A DNA stretch of 64,000 bases, from NCBI RefSeq assembly GCF_001485435.1, contig NZ_BCMS01000001.1:257501-321500 (forward strand), in the 5' to 3' direction. Within the stretch, counting starts at the first letter, position 1, and every line of letters starts with the position of its first letter. The position numbers were made by a program, and so were the translations under genes. The notes under the pieces are model-generated. The model had not been told where the DNA came from. It made no database searches and saw nothing but the letters and a program-made list of their open reading frames with translations. This stretch comes from Deinococcus grandis. Its GTDB lineage: Bacteria > Deinococcota > Deinococci > Deinococcales > Deinococcaceae. Below are positions 38,551 to 48,259 of the stretch, one piece after another.

Positions 38551-39489
38551 TCAGCCCAACTCTGCGTACGCGACGGCCACCTGCGCGGCCACCATCGCGT
38601 TGTGGCGTACGAGGGCGATGTTCGCCTGCAGGCTGCGGCCCCCGGTGATCTCCACCATGCGGCCCAGCAGGTACGGGGTGGTGTCCTTGCCGGTCAGGCC
38701 CAGGGCGTCCATGTCGCGCAGCGCCTGCTCGATCTGCGGGTTGATCTCCCCGGCGGGAATCTCGGCGTCCTCGGGGATGGGGTTGGCGAGCATCACGCCG
38801 CCCGACACGCCCAGATCCCACTTGGCCTTCAGGACCCGCGCCGCCTCGTCGGGCGTGGCGACCGTCAGGGGGGCCCTGAAGCCGCTCTGGCGGGAGTAGA
38901 ACGCCGGGAACTCCTCGCTGCCGAGCGTCAGGGCCGGAATGCCGTGCGTTTCCAGCACCTCCAGCGTCAGGCCGATATCCAGGATGCTCTTCACGCCCGC
39001 GCTGACCACGCACACGTCCGTCTGCGCCAGTTCCAGCAGGTCCGCGCTGACGTCCATGCTGCGCTCCGCGCCCCGGTGCACGCCCCCGGTGCCGCCCGTG
39101 GCGAACACGCGGATGCCCGCCAGTGCCGCGACGCGCATGGTGCTCGCCACCGTCGTCGCGCCGTGCTTGCCGAGTGCCACGGTCACCGGCAGGTCACGGG
39201 TGCTGATCTTCTCCACGCCCTTGTCGGTCGCCAGGAGGTGCAGTTCCTCGGGTGTGAGGCCCACCTTCAGGCGGCCGCCCAGCACCGCGATGGTCGCGGG
39301 CACCGCGCCGTGCGCGCGCACGACGTCCTCCACGCCGCGCGCCATCTCCACGTTCTGCGGGAACGGCATGCCGTGACTGATGATCGTGCTCTCCAGCGCC
39401 ACCACCGCGCGCCCCTCCGCCAGGGCAGCGGCGACTTCAGGGTGAATGTCCAGGTAGGCGGCAACGGTCGGATTGATGTCGTGAGTCAT
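38551..39489 (-). CDS. psuG: Pseudouridine-5'-phosphate glycosidase
   Basis: Breaks pseudouridine 5'-phosphate to uracil and ribose 5-phosphate. 312 residues with the family signatures VVALESTIISHGMPFPQN, FATGGTGGVHRGAE, VVSAGVKSILDIGLTLEVLE, VMLANPIPEDAEIP and GKDTTPYLLGRMVEITGGRSL split between ends. Lies 73 bases after psuK in the same direction, together forming the pseudouridine degradation operon. Confidence 0.94.
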   Translation of the reverse strand: MTHDINPTVAAYLDIHPEVAAALAEGRAVVALESTIISHGMPFPQNVEMARGVEDVVRAHGAVPATIAVLGGRLKVGLTPEELHLLATDKGVEKISTRDLPVTVALGKHGATTVASTMRVAALAGIRVFATGGTGGVHRGAERSMDVSADLLELAQTDVCVVSAGVKSILDIGLTLEVLETHGIPALTLGSEEFPAFYSRQSGFRAPLTVATPDEAARVLKAKWDLGVSGGVMLANPIPEDAEIPAGEINPQIEQALRDMDALGLTGKDTTPYLLGRMVEITGGRSLQANIALVRHNAMVAAQVAVAYAELG

Positions 39490-39562
39490 GGGAAACCTCG
39501 CTAGGGCAGTCAGCCCGGAATGATGAGTGATGAGAGGGTGAAACGGAGTCGGGATGATGCGG

Positions 39563-40693
39563 CTAACCGGTCGTGGCGGCCCCCGTCAGGCGCGCCTGGA
39601 TGGCCGCCGGGGTGAGGGTGGGGGAGACCGCGTGGTCGCTCTCCACCGTGAGCGCCGCCGCCGCGTGCCCGTGCCGCGCCGCCTCCGCCGGGGACAGGCC
39701 CGACGCGAGCGCCGCCAGGAACGCCGCGAGCATCGCGTCGCCCGCGCCCGTCACGTCCCTCACCTCGGCGGGCAGGGCGGCCAGTTCGGTGACGCCCTCC
39801 GGCGCGGACAGCAGGCTGCCCGCCGCGCCCCGCCGCACCCACACCAGCCGCACGCCCTGCGCGTGCAACTCGTCCGCCGCCTCCCGCAACGCCTCCGGCT
39901 CGTCCGGCACCGCGCGGCCCAGCAGGGCGCCCATTTCCGGCACGTTCGGCGTCACGGCCTGCGGCACCAGCCCCGCCGCCAACGCAGCGCGCAGCCGCGC
40001 CGCCTTCGGCACGCTCACCGGCTCGAACACCACCGATACCCCGGCCTCGGCCGCCAGGGACAGCAGGTGCGCCAGCGACGTCTCCGGCAGGTTCCCGTCC
40101 GCCACCACCCACGCCGCGCCCCGCAGCACCCCACGCCGCTCCTGCAACGCCGCCGGAGTCAGGGCCTCCACCGCCGCCATCGCCGCCACCGCCACCAGCA
40201 GCTCTCCACTCGCATCCAGCACCGCCGTGTACGTTCCCGTCGAGACCTCAGGCGCGCGCAGCACCGGCCGCACATCCACGCCCGCCGCCTCCGTCTCCCG
40301 CAGCAGCCAGTCGCCCAGCGCGTCCCGGCCCACCACACTCACCAGCGAGGCGGGCACGCCCAGCCGCGCCAGGTTCTCCGCGACGTTCCGCGCCACGCCA
40401 CCCGGAGCCTGCGCCGTCACGCCCGGATTACTCGTCCCCGGCACCGCCGCCTGAATCGTGCGGGCCTTCACGTCCACGTTCGCGCCGCCCACCACCACCA
40501 CGCGACCCGGCCCGCCCGCCTCGGGCAGCAGGTAGCCCCGGCCCAGTAACGCGCCCTTCCGGACCAGATTGCTCACGTGCACGTTCACGGACGCCCGCGT
40601 GGACCCCAGGCGCCGCGCCAGTTCCTCCGGGGTCGCCAGGGGCGTCTCGCGGATCAGGGCGAGGAGGGCGGATTCGGTATCGGTCAGGGGCAT
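39563..40693 (-). CDS. psuK: PfkB-family (pseudouridine) kinase with N-terminal winged helix
   Basis: 376 residues. Residues 1-60 are a winged helix-turn-helix (TESALLALIRETPLATPEELARRL ... VNVHVSNLVRKG); the rest is a ribokinase fold with VVVGGANVDVKARTIQA, PGGVARNVAENLARLG and the C-terminal DVTGAGDAMLAAFLAAL anion-hole motif holding the catalytic aspartate. The partner psuG points to pseudouridine as substrate. The fusion may let the kinase regulate its own operon. ATG 40693 is set by TATCAT nine bases upstream; longer frames run into non-coding repeats. Confidence 0.9.
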   Translation of the reverse strand: MPLTDTESALLALIRETPLATPEELARRLGSTRASVNVHVSNLVRKGALLGRGYLLPEAGGPGRVVVVGGANVDVKARTIQAAVPGTSNPGVTAQAPGGVARNVAENLARLGVPASLVSVVGRDALGDWLLRETEAAGVDVRPVLRAPEVSTGTYTAVLDASGELLVAVAAMAAVEALTPAALQERRGVLRGAAWVVADGNLPETSLAHLLSLAAEAGVSVVFEPVSVPKAARLRAALAAGLVPQAVTPNVPEMGALLGRAVPDEPEALREAADELHAQGVRLVWVRRGAAGSLLSAPEGVTELAALPAEVRDVTGAGDAMLAAFLAALASGLSPAEAARHGHAAAALTVESDHAVSPTLTPAAIQARLTGAATTG

Positions 40694-40702
40694 CTGCTTT
40701 CT

Positions 40703-40732
40703 ATGATAAAGGTGCTTTCTGCGGTTAATCAA
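40703..40732 (-). promoter_or_regulatory. Promoter of psuKG
   Basis: TTGATT, an 18-base spacer, TATCAT on the minus strand, nine bases before the psuK ATG. Confidence 0.7.
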
Positions 40733-41142
40733 GGTGTGTGCGGCTGGAAGGGTTGCGCCTGCGGCGGGCGGCCCCACCCCCCAGCCCCCTACCCCAGGGG
40801 GGCAGGGGGAGCCAGCGTTGCACTGGGCAAGAGGTTTGACTCGTGCGGCGTGTTTGTGTCGGGCGGTGAGGTGTCCGGCTTCGACGCCATCCTGCCGCCC
40901 CCCGCAAGGCCCGCGCGCTGCGCGCACGACGGCCGGTGGCAGTCAGCGGTCGGTTGGTAGAGGGGACGCTTCGCACCGCTGATCGACTTTTTCCTCACTG
41001 TTTTTACTCCTCCCCCTTGCCTTGCAAAGCTGCGAAGCAGAGGGGGGAGGCCGGGTGGGGGTGGACGGTCCGCGCCCGTCACTCACAGTCCAGATCTCAG
41101 AGCCCCTCCCCACTCCCCACTTCCTACAACCCACTTCCCCTT
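40733..41142. other. Non-coding stretch with G/C-run inverted repeats
   Basis: No gene seen in about 410 bases between psuK and mqnA. It holds CCCCCAGCCCCCT / AGGGGGGCAGGGGG (40778-40810), and CTCCTCCCCCTTGCCTTGC / GCGAAGCAGAGGGGGGAGG (41008-41050), which resembles the hairpin at 10076-10122, plus a CCACTCCCCACTTCC pyrimidine stretch (41105-41140). Confidence 0.5.
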
Positions 41143-42108
41143 TCAGTCCGCTGCGCTCCGCGTGCGTTCCTCGCCGGGGCGGGGGCCGAAGGTCAGCGGC
41201 GCGTGGCCGGGGACGGCTTTCGCGGCGAATTCGTGCAGGCCCAGGCGGTCGGGCGCTTCGAGGTGGTAGCGGAAGTTCCACAGGTAGTGCTGCACGACGC
41301 GTTCCGGCAGGCCCAGTTTCCGCGCGTGCCTCTGTGCGACGTCCGCCAGATGCCCGATGCCGTCCCGCCTCGCCTCGCGCATGGCCTGCACCAGCTCGGG
41401 CGGCGGCGGGTTGTCCTTGCGGTACGCCCACACCGCGAACGTGAACGGGTGACCGGTCAGGCGGAACCACTCCTCCGCGAGGTCCGTGACGGTGATGCCG
41501 CGCGCGGCGTGCGGGAGGCTGGTCATGGTCGTCTCGGGCGTCAGGGGGCCCACCACGCCGTACCACTCGCGCAGCGCGCTGTCCCCGATCCGCAGCACCC
41601 CGTCGAATCCCTGCGCCAGGAGGGTTTCCGCCTCGCCTTCCGCGCGTTCCAGCACCGGGCTCAGGCCCCGCTCGCGCAGCAGCACCTCCAGCAGCGCCAC
41701 GCTCATCGCGGACTGCGCCGTCAACGCCACCCGCCGCACTTCCTCCAGCGGACGCGTGTGGAACAGGTTCACGGAGTACACCGGCCCCAGCACCGCCACG
41801 CTGAAATCCGGCAGGGCCTCCAGCACGTCCGCGTTCCGGATGAACTCCACCGCGCTGATGTTCGCGATATCCACCTGACCCGACAGCAGCGCCGCGTTCA
41901 TCTGCGTCGGCACGCCCGTGATCGCCGTCACGCCCGCCGGGAGCACCAGCGAATCCAGGATCGGGGCGACATTCGTGAAATGAATCCAACCGGCCCGGTA
42001 GGGCGCGCCGGGGGAGCGCGGTGACGGGTGATGGGTGATGGGTGATGGAGAGGACTCAGCCTCGGGCTGCGCCATCTGCCATCCGCCGTCCGCCATCTGC
42101 CCGCTCAC
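41143..42108 (-). CDS. mqnA: Chorismate dehydratase, futalosine menaquinone pathway
   Basis: First step of the futalosine route: chorismate to 3-enolpyruvylbenzoate. The homologous part begins PYRAGWIHFTNVAPILDSL and continues VDIANISAVEFIRN, GPVYSVNLFHTRPLEEV, VLRIGDSALREW and FTFAVWAYRKDN; about 282 residues, the usual size. The first 38 residues (MSGQMADGGWQMAQPEAESS and so on) are encoded by an intergenic-type GATGGC/GATGGG repeat and are not family sequence. No start codon lies between residue 12 and the homologous part, so the extension seems to be translated. ATG overlaps the preceding stop by four bases. Confidence 0.9.
   Translation of the reverse strand: MSGQMADGGWQMAQPEAESSPSPITHHPSPRSPGAPYRAGWIHFTNVAPILDSLVLPAGVTAITGVPTQMNAALLSGQVDIANISAVEFIRNADVLEALPDFSVAVLGPVYSVNLFHTRPLEEVRRVALTAQSAMSVALLEVLLRERGLSPVLERAEGEAETLLAQGFDGVLRIGDSALREWYGVVGPLTPETTMTSLPHAARGITVTDLAEEWFRLTGHPFTFAVWAYRKDNPPPPELVQAMREARRDGIGHLADVAQRHARKLGLPERVVQHYLWNFRYHLEAPDRLGLHEFAAKAVPGHAPLTFGPRPGEERTRSAAD
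42023..42100. repeat. GATGG/CCATC repeat inside the mqnA 5' end
   Basis: Plus strand: GGGTGATGGGTGATGGGTGATGG at the left is cut here to its unit GGGTGAT (three copies), and GCCATCTGCCATC with GCCGTCCGCCATCTGCC at the right. Shares words with the palindrome at 38500-38542. Confidence 0.7.
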
Positions 42109-42440
42109 GGGACGACCTGTGCGCTGATCGCCTGCCAGTGGCCGTCTGCGTGGGCGTAGACGCGCAGGACGGACTGGATGCGGTGGGGGCCTTCGTAGAG
42201 GGTCAGGCGGGTGATGCCCGTGTGGCCGTGGATGCGGGCGGCGTGCCGTTCGATCATCAGGGTGGGGGCCGGGCTCACGGGGAAGTGAGTGATCAGGTCC
42301 GCGCGGCTGATGCTCGTGCCGTCCGGGAGGAAGCCCAGCCAGTCGGCGGCCAGGACGCCGTCCAGGGCACCTGGGTCGCCGTGGTGGTACGCGGCGTTCC
42401 AGCGGTCGTCCAGGGCCAGCAGGGCGTCCAGGTCGGGCAT
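42105..42440 (-). CDS. Small NTF2-like (SnoaL/DUF4440-type) protein
   Basis: 111 residues: LDALLALDDRWNAAYHHGDP, then LAADWLGFLPDGTSISRADLITHF and RVYAHADGHWQAISAQVVP, the alpha-helix plus curved beta-sheet order of NTF2-like DUF4440 proteins. Lies between mqnE (one base gap) and mqnA (four-base overlap), so it belongs to the menaquinone operon, but a role there is not established. Could be an enzyme or a binding protein. Confidence 0.8.
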   Translation of the reverse strand: MPDLDALLALDDRWNAAYHHGDPGALDGVLAADWLGFLPDGTSISRADLITHFPVSPAPTLMIERHAARIHGHTGITRLTLYEGPHRIQSVLRVYAHADGHWQAISAQVVP

Positions 42441-42441
42441 G

Positions 42442-43584
<1,143 letters not shown>

Positions 43585-43590
43585 ACGGGC

Positions 43591-43596
43591 AGGATA
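43591..43596 (-). promoter_or_regulatory. -10 box of the mqnE operon, leaderless type
   Basis: TATCCT on the minus strand, six bases before ATG 43584. Confidence 0.6.
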
Positions 43597-43720
43597 CGCC
43601 CGGCTCCCGCGCGGGAATGTCCCCGATCCTCAATCCGCACTTCACGCGGCCGTCACCGTCCGCGCGGCTGCCGACCTGTGACGCGGCAGAAAGATTCGAT
43701 ATGGCAGAATCCGGTGCAAG

Positions 43721-44731
43721 GTGACCACGGAACACGCCGACGCGCAGCGGCAGATCGCCCGCTACCGATCCCTGGTGCAGGTGATCGCGGCGCTGTCCCG
43801 TCACGTCCGCACCGAGGACCTGCTGCTCACCATGCACCACGAGGTTCAGGCGCTGTTCGCGTCGCCCATCACGCTCCTGGCGCGCCGCACCCCGGAGGGC
43901 GGCTGGGCGGTGCAGACCCTGGAGGGGGACGTGATCGCCGAGCAGTGGCTCGGGCCGCGCCGCGACGGACTGCTGGAACGCGTCGTGACGGACCGCGTGC
44001 GCCTGGAAAACGACCTGCCCGCGTACCTGGACCGTGAGGGCCTGACGGTCGTGCGCGTCCACTACCGACCGGACCTGCCGCACACCATGTCCTGGATGGG
44101 CGTGCCGCTGCGCGCCGGCGGGGAGACGCTGGGCGTGCTGTCCGTGCAGAGTTACGCCCTGGACGCCTTCACGCCCGAGGACCTGGAATTCCTGGAGTTG
44201 CTGGGCGTGCAGCTGGGCATCGTGATGGAGAACGCGGCGCTGCACGAGCAGCTGGAGCGTGAGGCGAACACCGATCCGCTGACCGGGCTGTTCAACCGCC
44301 GTCAGTTCGCGCTGCGGGGCGAGGCGGCGGGACACGCGGCGGGCGAGTGGACGCTGGCCGTGATGGACGTGCAGGAATTCAAACGCATCAACGACGAGCT
44401 GGGGCACGCGGCGGGCGACGTGGTCCTGCGTGGGATCGGGGAGGCGCTGCTGGACCTGACTGCCGCGCGGGGCGAGGCGTTCCGGCTGGGCGGGGACGAG
44501 TTCGCGCTGCTGCTGCCGTGCACGCCGGAGCGGGCGGCGGCGCTGCTGCGCGCGGGCCTGGATGGACTGGCGGGCCGGGCGCTGCCCGCGTCGCCGTTCG
44601 TGAACGTGGGGCTGGCCGCGCGCCGCGCCGGGGAGCCGCTGACCGAGTGGGTGCGGCGTGCCGACCGGCACATGTACGCCGCGAAACGGGCCCGCGCGCA
44701 CCTGATCGTCTCGCCGGAGGACGTCGCGTGA
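43721..44731 (+). CDS. Diguanylate cyclase with N-terminal GAF domain
   Basis: 336 residues. Residues 10-175 are a GAF sensor domain (VIAALSRHVRTEDLLLTM ... MSWMGVPLRAGGETLGVLSVQSY); residues 180-336 are GGDEF, with EANTDPLTGLFNRRQF, VMDVQEFKRINDELGHAAGD and the intact active site RLGGDEFALL. The RxxD product-inhibition site five residues before GGDEF reads RGEA, so feedback by c-di-GMP is probably absent. GTG start at 43721, CAGAAT ten bases upstream. Soluble; ligand unknown. Confidence 0.9.
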   Translation: MTTEHADAQRQIARYRSLVQVIAALSRHVRTEDLLLTMHHEVQALFASPITLLARRTPEGGWAVQTLEGDVIAEQWLGPRRDGLLERVVTDRVRLENDLPAYLDREGLTVVRVHYRPDLPHTMSWMGVPLRAGGETLGVLSVQSYALDAFTPEDLEFLELLGVQLGIVMENAALHEQLEREANTDPLTGLFNRRQFALRGEAAGHAAGEWTLAVMDVQEFKRINDELGHAAGDVVLRGIGEALLDLTAARGEAFRLGGDEFALLLPCTPERAAALLRAGLDGLAGRALPASPFVNVGLAARRAGEPLTEWVRRADRHMYAAKRARAHLIVSPEDVA

Positions 44732-44760
44732 CGGACCGGCGCGACCACTCCCCCATGGGT

Positions 44761-44766
44761 TACGCT
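44761..44766 (+). promoter_or_regulatory. -10 box of the DUF3006 gene, leaderless type
   Basis: TACGCT six bases before ATG 44773. Confidence 0.5.
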
Positions 44767-44772
44767 GAGGAC

Positions 44773-45198
44773 ATGAGCGCAGAAGATCATCGTTCCGGAA
44801 CAGAACGCTCCGGCGGGCCGGACGCCCCCGCCGCGCCAGAGACGGCCAGCGCGCCAGTGACTCCCGTTGCGCCAGTGACTCCCGCCGCGCCGCAGACTCC
44901 CGCGCCGACCCCCACCCCGGACCGCTGGACGGTGGACGCGCTGGAGGACACCCCCCACGGCCCCGTGGCGCGGCTGGAACGCCCGGACGGCAGCACCGTG
45001 GACGTCCCCGCCCGCCACCTGCCGGACGGCGTGCGCGAGGGTGACCTGCTCGCCGTGCAGGACGGCCCGGACGGCGTGCGCTTCCAGGCGCTGCCCGACG
45101 AGACCCGGGCGCGGCGCACGCAGGTGCAGGCGAAACTGGACGCCCTGAACGCCCGCCAGGCCCCGCCCACCAACGAACAGGGAGAGATCGACCTGTGA
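44773..45198 (+). CDS. DUF3006-type small protein with Pro/Ala-rich N-terminus
   Basis: 141 residues. Residues 1-50 are low-complexity Ala/Pro/Thr (PVTPVAPVTPAAPQTPAPTP); residues 50-120 are the small beta domain WTVDALEDTPHGPVARLERP ... VPARHLPDGVREGDLLAVQD typical of DUF3006, a family often next to ComEC-like beta-lactamase-fold proteins, as here. Start at 44773 from the -10 spacing. Overlaps the next gene by four bases. Confidence 0.82.
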   Translation: MSAEDHRSGTERSGGPDAPAAPETASAPVTPVAPVTPAAPQTPAPTPTPDRWTVDALEDTPHGPVARLERPDGSTVDVPARHLPDGVREGDLLAVQDGPDGVRFQALPDETRARRTQVQAKLDALNARQAPPTNEQGEIDL

Positions 45199-46289
45199 CC
45201 GGCCCGAAGAAACCCGCCGCGTCCGACCGGGCGAAGAAGACCGCCCCCGGAAAGCCCAGCCCGAAGAAGCCGGGCGCGAAGAAGGCCGACACGCGGACCG
45301 ACCCCGCCGCGACCGCCACCCCGAAAGCCCCCCCCAAAGCCACCGCGAACGCCGGGGCGAAACCCCCACCCCGCAGCCGCGCCAAGGGGAAACCCGCCGC
45401 CCGCAAGGGCCCCAGTCCCTCGGATCTGCTGGGCGTCCTCGTGCTGATCGGCACCGCCAGTCTCGCCGCGTGCGGCTGGATGAAACAGGGCGGCCAGGAC
45501 GGCGGCGACACCAGACCCACCGGACCCGCCGGGCAGGTCACCATCCGTTTCCTCGACATCGGGCAGGGGGACGCCATCCTCATCCAGAGCCCCGAGGGCA
45601 AGACCGCCCTGATCGACGGGGGCCGCAGCAGCGACCGCATGCGCGACTACATCCGCGACCTGAACCTCGACAAGCTCGACCTGATGATCGCCACGCACGC
45701 CGACGCGGACCACATCGCGGGCCTCGTCCCCGCCGCCACCCTCAAGCCGCGCGTGTTCATCAACAACGGCCTGGGCGGCACCACCCAGACCTGGGAGCGC
45801 CTCGTGAAGAACCTCCAGGACGCCGGGAGCACCTTCACGAAAGCCAGCAACCAGACCGTGAACCTCGGCAGCGTCAAACTCCGCGTGATCGCCCCACCCC
45901 CCGGCATGGGCGACGGGCAGAACGAGAACAGCGTCGGCGTCGCCCTGCAGTTCGGCACCTTCCGCGCCCTGATGACCGGCGACAGCGAAACCCCGGAAAC
46001 CGAAGGCTGGCTCGCGCAGGAACGCGACGACCTCAGGGGCCCCTTCCAGGTGTACAAGAGCATCCACCACGGCGCCGCGAACGGCGACAGCGCCGCGTGG
46101 CTCGCGTACGTCCGCCCCGAGAACGTCGTCATCAGCGTCGGCACGCCCAACTCCTACGGGCACCCCACGAAAAAGGCCCTGGACCTCTACAAGCAGGCCG
46201 GAGCGCGTGTGTACCGCACCGACCGCCAGGGCACCGTGACCGTGCAGGGCAGCGGGGACGGCACGTACACCATCACCACCGACCGCTGA
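45195..46289 (+). CDS. ComEC/Rec2-like beta-lactamase-fold hydrolase, membrane-anchored
   Basis: 364 residues. Residues 1-75 are Lys/Pro/Ala-rich, histone H1-like (KKPAASDRAKKTAPGKPSP). One membrane segment lies at about 76-95 (LLGVLVLIGTASLAACGW), then the ComEC-type domain: FLDIGQGDAILIQSPEGKTALIDGG, metal motif THADADHIAG, NENSVGVALQFGTFRALMTGD and IHHGAANGD. Homologous domains in competence proteins are thought to act as nucleases at the membrane. The basic tail would lie in the cytoplasm. GTG start coupled to the DUF3006 gene. Confidence 0.87.
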   Translation: MTGPKKPAASDRAKKTAPGKPSPKKPGAKKADTRTDPAATATPKAPPKATANAGAKPPPRSRAKGKPAARKGPSPSDLLGVLVLIGTASLAACGWMKQGGQDGGDTRPTGPAGQVTIRFLDIGQGDAILIQSPEGKTALIDGGRSSDRMRDYIRDLNLDKLDLMIATHADADHIAGLVPAATLKPRVFINNGLGGTTQTWERLVKNLQDAGSTFTKASNQTVNLGSVKLRVIAPPPGMGDGQNENSVGVALQFGTFRALMTGDSETPETEGWLAQERDDLRGPFQVYKSIHHGAANGDSAAWLAYVRPENVVISVGTPNSYGHPTKKALDLYKQAGARVYRTDRQGTVTVQGSGDGTYTITTDR

Positions 46290-46296
46290 GCGGGTA

Positions 46297-46339
46297 CAGG
46301 AACAGGGGGCGTCGGCTGACCCGACGCCCCCTGTTCCTG
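46297..46339. terminator. Bidirectional terminator hairpin
   Basis: Perfect 19-bp stem CAGGAACAGGGGGCGTCGG / CCGACGCCCCCTGTTCCTG with a 5-base loop, between convergent genes. Confidence 0.8.
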
Positions 46340-46347
46340 TGCCGCCC

Positions 46348-48159
46348 TTACCCGTCCTGTTCGGCCCAGAGGGCGCGCATCTCGCCACTGCGTTCGAGCA
46401 GGTCGGGCAGGGTGCCTTCGTCGGTGATGCGGCCGCCCTGCATCAGGAGGATGCGGTCGGCGCGCAGGAGGGCGGCGCGGCGGTGGCTGACGACGAGGCA
46501 GGTGGCGTCGGTCTGGGCGAGGCCCTGCCAGAGTTGCGCCTCGGTGCGGGCGTCCAGCGCACTGCTGACGTCGTCGAACACGAGGAGGTCGGCGGGGCGG
46601 GCGAGCATGCGGGCGACGGCGGCGCGCTGGATCTGCCCGCCGCTGAGTTTCACGCCGCGCGCGCCGACGGGGGTGTCGAGGCCGCCGCTGAGGGCGTGCA
46701 GGTCGGGTTCGAGCACGGCGAGCTGCACGGCGCGGTTCAGGTAGGCTTCGTCGGCGCCGCTGGTGATGTTCTCGCGCAGGGTGTCGCTGAAGAGGTTCGG
46801 GAGTTGCGCCGTGTACGCGCTGCGGGGCGGGACGAGGAACGAGGCGGGGTCGTCCTGGGTCTCGCCGTTCCAGGCGACGGTGCCGGACTGGGTGGGGATG
46901 AGGCCCAGCACGGCGCGCAGCAGGGTGCTCTTGCCGCTGCCGATGCGCCCGGTGACCACCACGAACTCGCCGCGTGCCACGCTGAAGCTCGCCTCGTGCA
47001 CGCCCAGGCCGCTGGGGTGCAGGGCGGTCAGGCCGTCCACGCGCAGCTCGCGCAGGGGGATGGCGGTGGGGGCGGGGGGCGCGGCGGGCGCCTCGCGGTT
47101 CAGGTACACGTCGTGGTGCTCGACGATGGTGGTGTCCGGCGCGTCCTGCAGCAGGCGGGTCATGCGGTCGTAGCTGACGCCGGTGCGGCGGTGGCGGGCG
47201 ATGGCGTCCCCGAAGAAGCCCATACTGCCGGTCAGGCGGGGCAGCAGGCCGATGAACAGCACGAAGTCGGCGACGTCCAGCGTGCCGCCGCGTACCTTGT
47301 TCGCGCCGAGCAGCAGCACGAGGCCCACGGCGAGGTTCACCATGTTCGTGTTCACGCCGCGGATCAGTTCGGTCAGCAGCACGTCCCGCAGGGCGGCGTG
47401 GCGGCGCGTCTCGCCTAAGGCGCGCAGGTGCGCGACCATGCCGTCCTCACGCGCGGCGAGCTTCACGGCGCTGACCGCCCCGAAGGTCTCGCCGATGAAG
47501 TCCGTGACGCGGGCGGTCGCCTCGCGCATGCGGCGGCGGTACGCGCGGATGGTGGGCGACAGGCGCTGCACGAACACCACCATCAGCAGCAGCGGCGTGC
47601 ACACCAGCGCCGTGATCAGCGGGTCCACGCGGGCCATCAGCGTGATCGCCACGACGGAGTACAGCACGAAGCCCGCGCCGTCCACCCATACTTCCGTGTA
47701 CCCGGCGACGTCGTCCACGTCGTCCCGGAAGCGGCTGACCGCCTCGGCGGGGGTGTCGGGCAGGCGGCGGGAGCGGCGGGCGGTGAGCAGGTAGCTCAGG
47801 AGGTTGCGGCGCACCAGGGCGTCCAGGGTGTACCACAGCTCGATCCACGCGCGGAACGCGCCGTAGAAGATCCCGAAGCGGCTCAGGCGCACGAACGCGA
47901 ACCACGCGACCGACACCCACGCCGCGGCGATCGCCGGATTGATGGGCTGCCCGCCGGTCTTCAGGCCGTCCGCCTGCTCCAGAGCGCGGAACACGCCACT
48001 GACCGCCAGGGTCAGCAGCGCCGGGCTGGCGTGCACCATGCTCCACATGAACAGGTTGAACGCGAACAATCCCGGCTTGTACCGGAACAGTTCCTTCGAC
48101 AGCGCGAACGTCCGCTCCTTCACGGGCACGGGCGGCTGGGGGAGGGGAGAGGTGGTCAT
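46348..48159 (-). CDS. ABC exporter subunit (permease-ATPase fusion), degenerate-site partner
   Basis: 603 residues: six-helix exporter membrane domain (to about 320) plus ATPase. Walker A GRIGSGKSTLLRAVLG, signature LSGGQIQRAAVARM, Walker B LLVFDDVSSALD, in which aspartate stands at the usual catalytic glutamate, H loop VVSHRR. The Asp replacement marks the degenerate-site subunit of heterodimeric exporters. ATG 48159 chosen; the longer frame lies in a GTGGG repeat. Follows its partner gene at 48260-50062 by 100 bases. Confidence 0.9.
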   Translation of the reverse strand: MTTSPLPQPPVPVKERTFALSKELFRYKPGLFAFNLFMWSMVHASPALLTLAVSGVFRALEQADGLKTGGQPINPAIAAAWVSVAWFAFVRLSRFGIFYGAFRAWIELWYTLDALVRRNLLSYLLTARRSRRLPDTPAEAVSRFRDDVDDVAGYTEVWVDGAGFVLYSVVAITLMARVDPLITALVCTPLLLMVVFVQRLSPTIRAYRRRMREATARVTDFIGETFGAVSAVKLAAREDGMVAHLRALGETRRHAALRDVLLTELIRGVNTNMVNLAVGLVLLLGANKVRGGTLDVADFVLFIGLLPRLTGSMGFFGDAIARHRRTGVSYDRMTRLLQDAPDTTIVEHHDVYLNREAPAAPPAPTAIPLRELRVDGLTALHPSGLGVHEASFSVARGEFVVVTGRIGSGKSTLLRAVLGLIPTQSGTVAWNGETQDDPASFLVPPRSAYTAQLPNLFSDTLRENITSGADEAYLNRAVQLAVLEPDLHALSGGLDTPVGARGVKLSGGQIQRAAVARMLARPADLLVFDDVSSALDARTEAQLWQGLAQTDATCLVVSHRRAALLRADRILLMQGGRITDEGTLPDLLERSGEMRALWAEQDG

Positions 48160-48164
48160 GATCG

Positions 48165-48258
48165 GACTCCAGGGTGTGGGATGTGGGACGTGGGGTGTGG
48201 GAACGGCAGGTGACGCTGGGTGTGGGCCCACAACCGACAGCCCACACCCCACAACCCC
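48165..48258. repeat. GTGGG/CCCAC inverted-repeat stretch
   Basis: GGGTGTGGGATGTGGGACG, TGGGGTGTGGGAACGG and GCTGGGTGTGGGCCCACA on one side, CAGCCCACACCCCACAACCCC on the other in part; can form nested hairpins between the two ABC genes. Similar to 50110-50290. Confidence 0.5.
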
Positions 48259-48259
48259 C

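Noticed and set aside
40981..41051. Intrinsic terminator for mqnA
   Set aside because: The hairpin at 41008-41050 is followed on the minus strand by an A-rich, not T-rich, stretch, so it does not fit a terminator for the minus-strand gene.
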